A DNA stretch of 64,000 nucleotides from Ascochyta rabiei (GCF_004011695.2 NC_082405.1:1426001-1490000); one strand, 5' to 3'; positions 1-8,769 are shown, numbered from the stretch's first letter. A program made the numbers and translations. Notes: a model not told the origin generated them from the sequence alone.

Positions 1-1442
1 AGGACATCTAGTGTTGTAATACCTGCTGTTATAGTGTCTAACTTACCCCTAATATAAGGGTTAAGTAGTAGCTCTATAGGCAATAGTAACACCCTAAGTA
101 TGTTATTGCGTTGTTAAGCATCTAGCTCCTAACTAGGGTTATTGCAGGGGGGTAGCTTGTCTACGTTGCTAGTAGTTAAGCAAAGGTTGTGTTGTCCTCC
201 TGCTATTGTAATAGCTAGGTTTCTCCTGCTCCTCTGCTGCTATTTAGCTGTCTGTTCTAAGAGGAGTATAAAGGATTTAAATTATAAGGTTGTTGTAGGC
301 AGGCAATAGAGCAGACTCAGCAGAGCAAGATAGGACAAATAATAGGGTAATATTTAAGAGATAAGACAAATCCTTAATAGATAAGTCTTAAGGTTTGTGA
401 ATATTATATGCGTGTGTGGCCGGTAGGTCTCTAGGCTTGGCCTGGGACCTGGCTGAGGTATCTCCTGGCGTGAGGAGAACACTTGTAACATAATTTAAGT
501 CCTTGTCTAATTTGCTCTTAATAAGCAATTCATTACCTAATCATTTAGAAGGCACTACTGCGTAATCCTAGTAAATTGTGTAATAGGTTCCTTTAGACCA
601 GGGTTTATAGTAATGCCTAACATTAGTAGTAATCTAATTTAGGTAGGTCCTTGAAAATCTCTAAGTCTCTATCTTAGTGCAATCTAATGCGTCTTTTTCT
701 AAAGGTAATCCTAGAGTGGTGGGTTGTAGGAAGTTGTTAACTTAAAAGCTTTAGTTGTTATAAGGCCTCCAGAATTACAACTGTTGTCTTTAACAATAAT
801 AGGGACCTATTTAGTTTGTAGCTAGAAGGGGTCTAAGTCTATAGATACTTAAATAACTAAACAAACTTTACAATTTTATTTAGCGGCTGTTACTAGCTAG
901 GACAAGTATTAAAGTATAATGTAACAACGCAGGTTTATAGAAGTTTCTAAAAGGTGTAGGTATTCGCTACAAGGTGTATAGGAGCACTAGGATAGTTACT
1001 TAGAGAATTATTCTATTTCTATAGGTCTTGTACGAAAAGATACATAAAAACTAACTATCTAGACTTGTTAACCTTGTGCCCTTTATACCTAAAAGTGCTG
1101 GGAAGAATGAGAGCGCTGACCTAGATGTGGGATAGAAGCGGGATGTAACGGCACTGAGTCGGAGATGAGTTGGATAGGGATTGGACAGGAGCCTTCAGAA
1201 GGACCGGTGCGTTATAGGGTTAGCTCTCTTACAGGTGTGGCTTGTAAGGTAGTCCTAGGTAGTGTTAGAGTGGATGTTAAAGGCTTCTAAATGCTAGGGG
1301 TAGGTCAGGTTAGAAGTAGGTTATTAGACTAAGGCTAAGCATTAACTGTTTAGGGTTAGGTCTAAGTTAGATTAGTATTAGGTGTGGTATATACAAGGTT
1401 CTATTTCTATTATATATTTTACGCTGTATAACACTCCACCAT
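1..1442 (-). pseudogene. RIP-ruined coding frame of unknown function, Gln/Thr/Pro-rich N-terminus, runs off the left edge
   Basis: Read on the minus strand from an ATG at 1442, one frame stays coding-like to position 1. It has about 39 in-frame stops in 480 codons, and all but one are TAA or TAG, as expected if CAA/CAG (Gln) and TGG codons were hit by C-to-T or G-to-A change. The first 80 codons are rich in Thr, Pro, Asn and former Gln. The middle and end look globular, for example VPIIVKDNSCNSGGLIT near 820-760 and RGKLDTITAGITTLDV at the window edge. The stretch at about 420-490 keeps normal GC and no stops. I recognise no family. It could be a host gene caught in a duplicated region or an ORF of a transposon whose other end lies outside. 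The competing frames carry more stops in most parts but not everywhere, so the frame choice is good but not certain. Confidence 0.5.
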
Positions 1443-1629
1443 AAGTTTAAACAAGTTATTATGTAACCTACTAATTCATAGTTTTAGACTTTAAAAGGCT
1501 TAAGTAATTTCTATCCATATGTTGTAAGCCTATTCTACCTTAGGCACTTGTCTCTAAATAGCAGAACTGAAGAAGAGTGTAGACGTTCATTCTACCCTCC
1601 GCTTATGTTTATCCCAATGGCTGTCCTTA
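1443..1629. other. AT-rich spacer, no gene seen
   Basis: This lies between the start of the ruined frame and the stop codon of the secreted-protein gene on the same strand. It is AT-rich with several stops in all frames. It must hold the 3' UTR and polyadenylation site of the secreted-protein gene, but I see no clear signal. Confidence 0.5.
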
Positions 1630-2302
1630 TTACAAAGGCTGTAGATCGAATTCAATATCGTCCAGCCCGGCATCCGTAACTCTTATTTTAACCATGCGCT
1701 TTCGTGCAACAGCAGCTACTCTTGCCGCAGTCTTACCCAACGGGGTTGCTAATAGTGTATCCCATCCTACCCCTCCAGGTGCAACGTCGAAGTCGGCACT
1801 AGCACCAATGCGAAGCCTTGATCGGACACCTGCAATCGCAGTTTTTGTGTCTTCATTGACAACCCAAGTAAACATAACGATATTTATGTCTCTTGGCGAG
1901 TGACCCTCATTATTCCACAAAGCTAGCATTATCTCGCTTAAGAACAGTCGATTCGGCGCTTGATCATGTGCGTTCCAGGCAGCCTTGACAATGATCTTGT
2001 GATCGTAATCATCGATAATAATCAGATCAACTGGTGAACGGCCATTTTGATAGCCTGTTGAGAATACTTTGGTACCTTTTGGCCCTTCTTGCACAGTGTA
2101 CGCGGGGTTGCCCTAGTAGTAGATATTAGAAGAGTGAAGATAGACAGGCATGTCGCTCACGTACGAGAATCTAGAACAGAGTTAGATAATCCCAAAAGTT
2201 ATACATCTAGAAGAAGGGATAAACCGAAGTACGTACAACGCCGAGCACAGGACCTATAAGAAGGAAGCAAGCAATGGAGAGGTGTTTGAGTATGTACACC
2301 AT
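1630..2302 (-). CDS. small secreted protein, cysteine-free after signal peptide, spliced (candidate effector)
   Basis: Exon 1 (2302-2237) starts at an ATG in good context (aaaccATGG) and codes 22 residues that are almost entirely a signal peptide, with a hydrophobic core IACFLLIG followed by PVLGV. The last exon (2112-1630) codes 160 residues ending in TAA. Between them are 124 nt with two GTACGT donors and two AG acceptors. Either one 124-nt intron is removed (182 aa), or two introns (2236-2171, 66 nt; 2164-2113, 52 nt) flank a 6-nt micro-exon (2170-2165, Ile-Leu; 184 aa). All versions stay in frame. The mature chain has no cysteine, an acidic patch IIIDDYDHK, a GGVGWDTLL segment and a basic ARKRMVKIR stretch near the C-terminus. 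I recognise no family. Base and codon use are normal, in contrast to the RIP-mutated DNA on its downstream side. Secretion is inferred from the N-terminus; a role in host interaction is only suggested by context. Confidence 0.75.
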
Positions 2303-2640
2303 GGTTTCTCGGCAGCTTGGGGGTTGTAGGGATGTAAGTCAAGTAATCCTAAGGAAGGTGCGGAGGGAGAAGGCGCGATAAATAAGTAAAAGATTCGTTC
2401 GTAGTCGTGTCTTATATATTCATATATTCATATCTGCGTCTGGCTCGTCGTCTCTTTAAATAAAAGATGAGAGTCGACATGTGACCCCCCACATCCCAGC
2501 GTATGTTCCACTCCTTCGTGTATGAAGGGACATTGGGCATCAATATGCGGAGAGACCTCCGGCATCATTATACGAAGGGATATCGGACGTTGGTCTGATA
2601 TACGTTTGATGCTGATTTCCTTATCCCATGGCATGCATCC
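2303..2640 (-). promoter_or_regulatory. upstream region of the minus-strand secreted-protein gene, with TATA box at 2411-2418
   Basis: On the minus strand a TATATAAG sits about 110 nt before the ATG at 2302, followed by pyrimidine-rich DNA suited to a start site and a short 5' UTR. The rest shows no ORF that I trust and no RIP. The upstream limit is set by the inverted-repeat element at 2641. Confidence 0.5.
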
Positions 2641-2775
2641 AGAGTTGCCAACAATCAAATCAAATCAAATCAAGTCTCGCGAACGGCCCTACAATTGGGG
2701 CGTGCACGTGGTCACGGACCGGATAGTGCTGCGTGGAGAGACTTTTTTGGACTTGATTTGTTTGTTGGCAACTCT
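2641..2775. mobile_element. short inverted-repeat element (135 bp)
   Basis: The ends are inverted copies: AGAGTTGCCAACA at 2641-2653 and TGTTGGCAACTCT at 2763-2775. The match continues inward through CAAATCAA-type pentamer repeats, of which the left arm has two more units. The centre (about 2680-2745) is GC-richer. It has no coding capacity. It lies upstream of the secreted-protein gene and abuts the next element. A non-autonomous DNA transposon (MITE) is likely. No target duplication is clear. Confidence 0.5.
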
Positions 2776-2776
2776 A

Positions 2777-3039
2777 CTATGGTTGTTGGCATAAGTAGTG
2801 TAGGTGGTTCCGGCATAACCAAGGTGTTCTTTTGATGACCCGGAATGGCTCTATTGACTAGATCACATCAAACCTCCCCTATGTTTGCATGGAACACAAA
2901 TTTCACCTGTCTCTAGAAGCATCCATATGGCACCATCACAATGCAAGATACTAAGTAATACAATACAATTCATCTCAAAATACAGCCGAACACCACTGTC
3001 GTGCTTCCCCACCTACACTACTTATGCCAGCAATCATAG
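2777..3039. mobile_element. MITE family A, copy 1 (263 bp, TA target duplication)
   Basis: Terminal inverted repeats of about 30 bp share the core AGTAGTGTAGGTGG (left) and CCACCTACACTACT (right), and both ends read CTAT...ATAG outward. TA flanks both sides (2775-2776 and 3040-3041), as for Tc1/mariner/pogo insertions. Its interior aligns with copy 2 at 3921-4203 over the whole length (for example the shared block AAATACAGCCGA near the right end), with many differences. It has no ORF. Confidence 0.7.
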
Positions 3040-3042
3040 TAC

Positions 3043-3208
3043 ATGCATCTTGCATAGCCGTTGTCGATCCTCATCTTGGATTCCAACAGTGACACACATG
3101 TATATACCCACGATGAAAATAATAATAATAATAGAATAATTAATTAAACTTTATATAGTTACTAAAGTAGTGCTGAGTTCACTATCTTTGTTGTGCTCGC
3201 CTAAGCAC
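3043..3208. other. intergenic spacer with an AAT microsatellite
   Basis: No gene is seen. An (AAT)n run lies at about 3117-3134, followed by AT-rich DNA up to the TA duplication of the next element. Confidence 0.5.
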
Positions 3209-3210
3209 TA

Positions 3211-3716
3211 TCGCATTCTCTGGTGAACATCGTCTGTTCTAGGCTGTTTTAGGGCAAACCTCCGAGCGCACCGAGCCGGTCAGGTAACAATTAGGTAACA
3301 GTGCAGGGCTTTGAATATGCTAAGATATTAAAATCTTATTAGAATACGTCTCTTTAGTAAATTAGTACTGTGGTAATATTAATAAGCCCTATTTTATAGA
3401 TTACTTAGAAATTGAGAATACACAGTATATATCATTTACTTTAGGATTAGCTGCAGTTCGGATACTTGTAAGTTGAAACTAAGGATAGAGATAAGCAACG
3501 GCAGCTAATTTAGCTACTGTCGTACTTACAAACTCCCCTTTAATTATCTGCAACTATTTTAAGGTTACTATTTTAGCTGCAATTAATACTATCAAATTGC
3601 TAGAGAGTGACCAAAGGGCTGTTATCAAGTGGTGGGTCACCACTAGCGATCCAATTGGCCCTCGGCGATTTCCCAAAAAAGAGCCTAGAACAGACGATGT
3701 TTACCAGAAAATGCGG
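3211..3716. mobile_element. 506-bp inverted-repeat element, TA target duplication
   Basis: The left end (3211-3253) and the inverted right end (3674-3716) match over about 40 bp with a few differences. Both contain CATCGTCTGTTCTAGGCT or its complement. TA is present immediately outside at 3209-3210 and 3717-3718. The interior is AT-rich with no trusted ORF. It is a non-autonomous Tc1/mariner/pogo-type element by its TA duplication, unrelated by sequence to MITE family A. Confidence 0.7.
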
Positions 3717-3798
3717 TACCGGTAAAGCCGAACAGTTAGCGAAGTACGCCTTGCTCCCTTTCTTGGAGGGGGGATAGCCCAATGGTAAGCCATTGGAT

Positions 3799-4228
3799 AA
3801 AAAATATGCTGCTAGTAATCTAACGTTAGTGTAGAAGAGATGGATAATCCCTTCTTAGTAAAGCAATAAACATAGAGGTGAGGAAAGAAGGATTTAAACT
3901 TTCCACTACTGCTAACGCTACTGTAGTATCCGGTGAAGGTAGTGTAGGTGGGTCTGGCATGACCAGGGTACTATCCGAGTCACCCGAGATGGCCTTATTG
4001 ACCAGATTACACTGAATCCCTCCCATTTCTGTATATAATACAATGTAAACCTGTCTTAAGCATAAAGGATAGATGCCAGGCAGTCATAGATGCCCGTGGT
4101 GGGTACACAGAGTACTGAGTAATCAATTCAATTCACCCGAAAAATACAGCCGAGCACCCCTGTCAAACGTCCCCACCTACACTACTTTCGCTGGATACCA
4201 CAGTAGATTACAAGCAGTAGACTTTTTT
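3799..4228. mobile_element. fold-back element family B, copy 1, interrupted by a MITE
   Basis: Two arms (3799-3918 and 4206-4228 plus the stretch before 3919) form a long imperfect inverted repeat: AAAAAATATGCTGCTAGTAA at the left, and the complement of AAAAAAGTCTACTGC at the right. The inner arms GAAGAGATGGATAATCCCTT and GAAAGAAGGATTTAAAC also pair. A second copy lies at 4243-4850. MITE family A copy 2 has entered near the right arm at a TA; copy 2 of family B shows the uninterrupted site. No coding capacity. Confidence 0.55.
3921..4203. mobile_element. MITE family A, copy 2 (283 bp), nested in fold-back element
   Basis: The ends CTGTAGTATCC (left) and GGATACCACAG (right) are inverted, followed inward by the family core AGTGTAGGTGGG and its complement. 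TA lies outside at 3919-3920 and 4204-4205. Removing the element and one TA rejoins a sequence that matches the intact right arm of fold-back copy 2 (GCTAACG then GATTAC). Confidence 0.75.
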
Positions 4229-4242
4229 CCCAGGCCCTAGTG

Positions 4243-4850
4243 CTAAAGAGCAGTGTAGAAGAGATGAGTAATCCCTTCTTAGCAAAACAATAAACATAGC
4301 GATGGGTCCGGTGGTAAAAAGGCAGGGTTTGGGTAGTGGTTGGGTACATCACGTGACGTACCCCAGCCCTGCCCAACCCCTACCCACGCTAAAATTTTGC
4401 CAAGAGGGTAGAGGTAGGGTAGGGTCCCCATGGGGTAGGGGTAGAGGTTGGGTAGGGGTACTACGGGGTAGAGGTAGAGGTTGGGTAGGGCCTACCCCTA
4501 TCTTCTTCCGCTGCTTCCGCTTAATGTGGGCCTTAGTGGGGTCTTATTTCCACGTACAAAGCATCTGAGTGGTTAACACTAGTTGTTATCACATATACCA
4601 CAGTGATTATCACAATACTATAGAAAGGGTACCTCCTACCCTACCCTGCCCCTACACACGCTAGAGGTACCCCTACCCTACCCCTACCACTGGTCCGTGC
4701 AGCCCCCACCCTACCCCTACCCTATCCTATGGTACCCCTACCCTACCCTACCCTATGGTACCCCCTACCCCTTTACCAACGTAGCGACGAGGGAAGAAGG
4801 ATTCATACTTTCCACTACTGCTAACGTCAGATTACTAACAGTAGATTTTT
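4243..4850. mobile_element. fold-back element family B, copy 2, interrupted by a 477-bp insertion
   Basis: The left part (4243-4302) and right part (4780-4850) align with copy 1, including GTGTAGAAGAGAT, CAATAAACATAG, GAAGAAGGATT and CCACTACTGCTAACG. The extra DNA at 4303-4779 lies at the CATAG junction and is flanked by an 8-bp near-duplication. The right edge of this element is only about 50 bp from the TATA box of the plus-strand secreted-protein gene. Confidence 0.55.
4303..4779. mobile_element. 477-bp GGGTA/TACCC-rich insertion, hAT-like by 8-bp target duplication
   Basis: It is flanked by CATAGCGA (4295-4302) and CGTAGCGA (4780-4787), 7 of 8 identical. The ends are weakly inverted (TGGTAAAAAGG near the left end; complement of TGGTAAAGGGG at the right). 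The first half is packed with GGGTAGGGGTAGAGG-like units on the plus strand, and the second half with their complements (CCCTACCCCTACC), so the whole can fold back. A palindromic GGGTAC...GTACCC around CACGTGAC lies at about 4344-4366. No ORF is trusted: the open frames here are by-products of the repeat. The class is inferred only from the 8-bp duplication. Confidence 0.45.
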
Positions 4851-4900
4851 CGAGGCACTTTACTACTACGCTATCCCCCCTCGCGCTGCATTCTTACACT

Positions 4901-4908
4901 TATATAAA
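4901..4908 (+). promoter_or_regulatory. TATA box for the secreted cysteine-containing protein
   Basis: TATATAAA lies 181 nt before the ATG at 5089, with a pyrimidine-rich stretch (CATCTTCCTCTTCACAACC) about 25-40 nt downstream that is a likely start site. The leader is about 150 nt. It contains a GTATGT donor (5028) and an AG (5067) with a CTAAT between them, so a very short (40 nt) leader intron is possible but unproven. Confidence 0.5.
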
Positions 4909-5088
4909 CGCCCATCTGGTCCCCATCTTCCTCTTCACAACCGTACTGATCGTCGCTCGGTTGCGGACATATCATCCATAATACCATCCCAAACACCTAC
5001 TATCACTGTCTATCTCGCGGAGCTTAGGTATGTTATTACGCTGAAGCCGAGGCCTAATTTTCGCCAGTTGGGGTTTAGTTGTGCTAAA

Positions 5089-5484
5089 ATGAACGACAGA
5101 ATGAAGACTTTCTACACCATTACGCTGCTACTAAGCATCTGCACTGGTGTGATATCAAAAGAGCTATGTGATGTTCGGAACGCAAATGGACTCGATCCGA
5201 AAAGTCAGAAATGCGATATCGAATACGTCTCAACCACCCCTCGAGTCTACCGCGCAGCATGTGGGACAACCGCAGCATTTGACTTTTCCCCTGGCTCAGG
5301 AGTTAAATTTGGCAAGGCACTAGTCACCAACTTTATTAGCAAGACTGTTCAATTTTCCGTTGAAACAGAGGGCGACGACGGTAAGCTCCGATACTACCAC
5401 GTCACTGCACGTCCAAATCAGGGGTGTTACGTCACCATGGGGCCTACGCAAGTGATATCAGAAGTTCATTGGATTACCATATGA
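5089..5484 (+). CDS. small secreted protein with four mature cysteines (candidate effector)
   Basis: A 131-residue intronless ORF. Residues 1-23 are a signal peptide (basic start, hydrophobic core TITLLLSICTGV, small residues GVIS before Lys24). The mature chain of about 108 residues has cysteines at 27, 42, 58 and 113, enough for two disulfides, and is otherwise polar with a Ser/Gly-rich centre. A second ATG at 5101 (Met5) would also give a good signal peptide. The frame stays open seven codons upstream of Met1, but there is no further ATG. No family is recognised. The base composition is normal and there are no RIP-type stops, although a LINE remnant begins only 121 bp after the stop codon. 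Small size, secretion, cysteine pairs and position at the edge of a RIP-mutated block are typical of fungal effectors. That function is inferred, not shown. Confidence 0.8.
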   Translation: MNDRMKTFYTITLLLSICTGVISKELCDVRNANGLDPKSQKCDIEYVSTTPRVYRAACGTTAAFDFSPGSGVKFGKALVTNFISKTVQFSVETEGDDGKLRYYHVTARPNQGCYVTMGPTQVISEVHWITI

Positions 5485-5604
5485 TGGATGTGTCGGAATA
5501 GCGTGACTGGTGTAGACAAGCGTATCTAGCGAACACGTCTCATCACTATCGCATAAAAAATAGTTAATTCCCAAAGTAGTTTAGATCTAAACACCCACGA
5601 CGGG
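5485..5604 (+). other. 3' flank of the secreted-protein gene
   Basis: A short spacer with an A-run (CATAAAAAATAG at about 5552) that may serve as polyadenylation signal. No ORF. Confidence 0.35.
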
Positions 5605-5997
5605 TATTTATTAATTAATTAATTGATTGATTAGTTTAACGTACTGTGTGAGTCTAAGACTATATAAGACAAGAGCAGTTAAGCTACTCTAGTAGTTTAA
5701 GGAGTGTGTTTTGTGTAAAGGAATAGTAAACATATGTTTATAGTCTAATAGTAAGAGCCTGTGCTCTTAGAAGTAAACAGAGGGTTTTAGGTGTCTGTGG
5801 TTTGTTATAGGTACGACTTGCGTATGCCTGCTTTTGTCTCTAAAATAAAAGCTCGAGTAGCTTAAATTCCTTAGTTTGTGTGTAGTAGTAGGGTTAATGT
5901 AAGCCTTTGTCCTTATAGACTGTCTTGCATTGTTTTCCCTACGTCTCTGTATTCTCTACAGCTTAGTAGAAGGTGTTGTGTTGTTTGTATATAGCTA

Positions 5998-7861
5998 ACG
6001 TACCCCACAGGCAAGCCGCTTAACAGGCGAGCCGCTCACTTTTGCCAAGCCCCCACCAAACTTCTCCTCCTACACCAATGTCTTCTTAACAACACCATTT
6101 AGACGCGTTAAAGGAAGCTTAGATACAGCTTGCGCTCCAGGCTCTTAAACAAGACGCGAATCTCTCTTAGCAACGCGCTGCAGCTATCTACAGGGTCCCT
6201 CAAAAGACACTAAGCAACTAACACACAGGACAACCTTTACACGCAGATTCTATAGCTAACTTACAGAAGCTAGACAATAATAAGAAGGAGGTGATTATTA
6301 AGCATGTTCTTAAGCTAGATGTGTGAGGATTTTTTCCTTAGCTCTTAGATGTAGCTACTATAGCCAATTCTTTGTGCGCTAAGCACAATCTAGGCCCTAT
6401 TAGCGTAAACTGGCCTAGTACGTTTGTTAAGCAACACCTAGAGCTTAAAGTTAAGTTTAATCGCAAGTACGACTATAAGAGAGCCCTCTGTGAGGATTCT
6501 AAGGTTCTACAGGGCTAGTTTGGCCTAGTAGCTAACATTAAAGCTAAGTATGGCATCTAGGATAAAGACATGTACAACTTCGACAAGACAGGCTTCATAA
6601 TAGGCCAGATCTCCCCAGGAGCAGTTGTTACAGCTTCAGAACGACGGGGTCGGCCAAAGGCTATCTAGCCAGGCAACCAAGAGTAGGCTACAGCTATAGT
6701 AAGCATTAATGCTAAAGGATAGGCTATTCTAGCCTTCCTTATCTTTAAAGCCTACTACTACCTCTCTGCCTGGTATAAAGAAGAGGATCTGCCTTATAAC
6801 TGGGTTATTGGAGTCTCTAATAACAGCTGGACTACTAACAAGCTTGGTCTTAACTAGTTAAAGCACTTTCACAGGCATACAAAGGAGCGTACTATTAGCA
6901 CCTACTATTTGCTTATTATTAATAGTTATAAGAGCCACAACTCTCTTAAATTCCAGTAATACTGTAAGGATAACAAGATTATTACTCTCTGTTTGCCTTC
7001 TTACTTATTACACCTTACACAGCCCCTTAATATAGGTTGTTTTGCTGCTTTAAAGAAGGCGTATAGGCGCTAAGCCAAAATACTTATATATAACTAGATT
7101 AACTATATTATAAAGACAGAGTTCCTGCTATGCTTTATACGCGCCTATAATGCTGCAATTACTTCTAAGAACATCTAGAGAGGGTTCTAAGGTGCTAGAT
7201 TAGTCCTATTTAACCTAGACCAGGTTATAATGGCCCTTAATATGAAGTTACACACTCTATCACTACCACTACCTATTAATAACAAGCTCTAGCAGTCGCA
7301 AACCCTAAGCAACACCCTTAAACTTAGGTTGCAATTAACGCTTGTAAAGACAAGGATTTAGAGATATATAGATAGTTTGCCTACCTCTATAGTTAAGGCG
7401 TTTAAGAAGGTAGCAAAAGGGGCAGCAATAATTGCGCATAAGCTAGTGTTAGCGCAACAGGAGATTACTTAGCTTTAAGCTGCTAATAAGGCAGCTATAC
7501 AACAAAAATTACACAAAAGAAAGTAAGTTTAGGCAGAAGGGACCCTAACAGTTAAGGATAGCCTGTAATTAACAACTCTAAAGGAGTTTGGGGCGCGTAG
7601 TAATAGGAAGAAGGCAAAGAAGCAGGTGCGCGCTAAAGGAGGTAAGCCCTCTCAAAGACGCTGTGGACAGTGCAATCAGACAGGACACAACGCGCAAACG
7701 TGTCAGAAAGAGGTAGAAGTAGTTTCTAAATAGTATTACAGGCCATACTGCACTTTACAGCACTAAACTAGGTTATTTTGGGCCATAATAGGGTGGAGTT
7801 TGGTGGGGGCTTGGCAAAAGTAAGCAGCTCGCCTGTTAAGCAGCTCGCCTGTAGGGTACGT
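5998..7861 (+). mobile_element. pogo/Fot1-type DNA transposon (1864 bp, TA duplication)
   Basis: The terminal inverted repeats are about 64 bp. The left starts ACGTACCCCACAGGC and the right end inverted starts ACGTACCCTACAGGC. Each holds two copies of ACAGGCRAGCYGCT and ends near the inward GCCAAGCCCCCACCAAAC. The host TA is duplicated (5996-5997, 7862-7863) inside a LINE fragment whose intact counterpart at about 35470 lacks the element. Differences between the two ends are C/T only. It has one transposase frame (6078-7733). Confidence 0.9.
6078..7733 (+). pseudogene. pogo/Fot1 transposase, killed by RIP
   Basis: One frame from ATG to TAG would give 551 residues, a normal length for Fot1-type transposases, with no frameshift but about 20 internal stops. 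An N-terminal helix-turn-helix segment (LALQALKQDANLS then RAAAIYRVPQ) is followed by the DDE domain. The first acidic site NFDKTGF is intact. The second, normally of the form DGHxSH, reads NSYKSH: GAT to AAT, GGT to AGT and CAT to TAT, all RIP-type. The third, normally QPLD, reads QPLN. The C-terminus carries a CCHC zinc knuckle, CGQCNQTGHNAQTC, which is intact. So two of the three catalytic aspartates are lost and the gene is dead. Confidence 0.88.
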
Positions 7862-8550
7862 TATAGATACATCTATCATTATCTACCTTCTATATATTGT
7901 ATAGGTATGCTTTGTTATATGTATATCCTAGTTTTAGCTAGTAATAGGCACTAGCTACCTCTCTCTTAGTGTTTTTTAGTAGTTTTATCTTGTTCAATAG
8001 TTCTAGCTAGTATTTTGTTGCATAGGTGCTTATTTTCCTTAGGATTACTTTAGCTGTGTAGGTGTCTAGTTTATATTTCTACTCTTCTGTTATAATAGCT
8101 TTAACTTAAATTCTAGTTATAATAATACTTGTTAAGTTAGAGGTAGGCCTCTTTTTAGTTGCTTCTTTTGCTAGGAGTCTGCTTTCTTGTTTCTAGCAAT
8201 GTCCTAGTGTCTAGGGGCCCATTGAATGCTAATTGTAACTCCTTTATTTTTAATAGTTTTAGCTGCCTTTATGCAGCGTATTTGCTAGGCCTGTTTAGGC
8301 TTGTTTAAAGAGGTTCTTAGTCTTAGGATTGCTGCCTAGTTATCTGCAAAGACTTAGATGTCCTGTGTTGCAGTAGCTATAGTAGCTGCAATTTTAAAGC
8401 CTCTTATTATTCCTTCTAGTTCTCTATTGTATACAATTTAGTCTTTGCTAATGTTGTAGTTTATACAGTAGATTTCCTTAGGCTCTTGTTTGTAGTCTAG
8501 GACTGTAATTCCTACTTCTATACCTAGGCCTTTCTTTACAGAGGAAGCAT

Positions 8551-8760
8551 TGTGCCGGTGCATACGGTGACTACCTTAGTAAGAACTAGGGTGCTTAGCT
8601 AGTGTACGTAATCTGGCCGGCAGAAAGGTATAAGAAGCCTTAACAGTAACTGCTAAGGCACAACACCTACAACAACAACTAAAAACACTTACTTATAGGA
8701 TTTAACAACTTTACTACTTGTCTCTCTGTCTGTTAATAATAATGTTAATAAGTATCCTTT
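8551..8760 (+). repeat. 5' LTR of element X (right edge approximate)
   Basis: The first 35 bases match the solo LTR at 18863-19072 (TGTGCCGGTGCA, then GTRACTACCT and GTAA). Further shared marks are a TATAAGA at similar spacing and a TCTCTCTGYCT stretch near the end. A length of about 210 bp is taken from the solo LTR. The 5' flank AGCAT cannot be checked for duplication, because the right end is outside the window. Confidence 0.5.
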
Positions 8761-8769
8761 CTAATGTGC

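Larger units (their letters stand above)
5605..8550 (-). pseudogene. LINE fragment (3' part: RNase H and 3' UTR), interrupted by a pogo element
   Basis: The pieces 5605-5995 and 7864-8550 align, in the same orientation, with the 3' part of the full-length LINE at 35073-41208 (for example TCTAAGACTATATAAGAC at both 5651 and 35120). The 3' tail is an ATTA/ATTG-type simple repeat at 5605-5633. Coding homology covers the RNase H region on the minus strand with many stops. The 5' remainder is cut off at 8550 by the start of element X. A pogo element is inserted at a TA (5996-5997). Confidence 0.75.

Noticed and set aside
2428..3139. Open frames of 76-90 codons around the first two MITEs
   Set aside because: They cross inverted-repeat borders of the elements and have no protein-like composition.
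4182..4568. Open frames of 64-88 codons on both strands in the GGGTA-rich region
   Set aside because: They consist of the repeat itself, overlap each other and a MITE, and have no start context or conserved feature.
4615..4775. CCCTACC-rich tract as an interstitial telomere
   Set aside because: The unit is CCCTA(C)CC of uneven length, not the fungal CCCTAA repeat, and it is bounded by an 8-bp target duplication.
5028..5067. 40-nt intron in the leader of the four-cysteine protein gene
   Set aside because: Donor, branch-like and acceptor sites are present, but the length is below the usual fungal minimum and no coding change depends on it; kept only as a remark.
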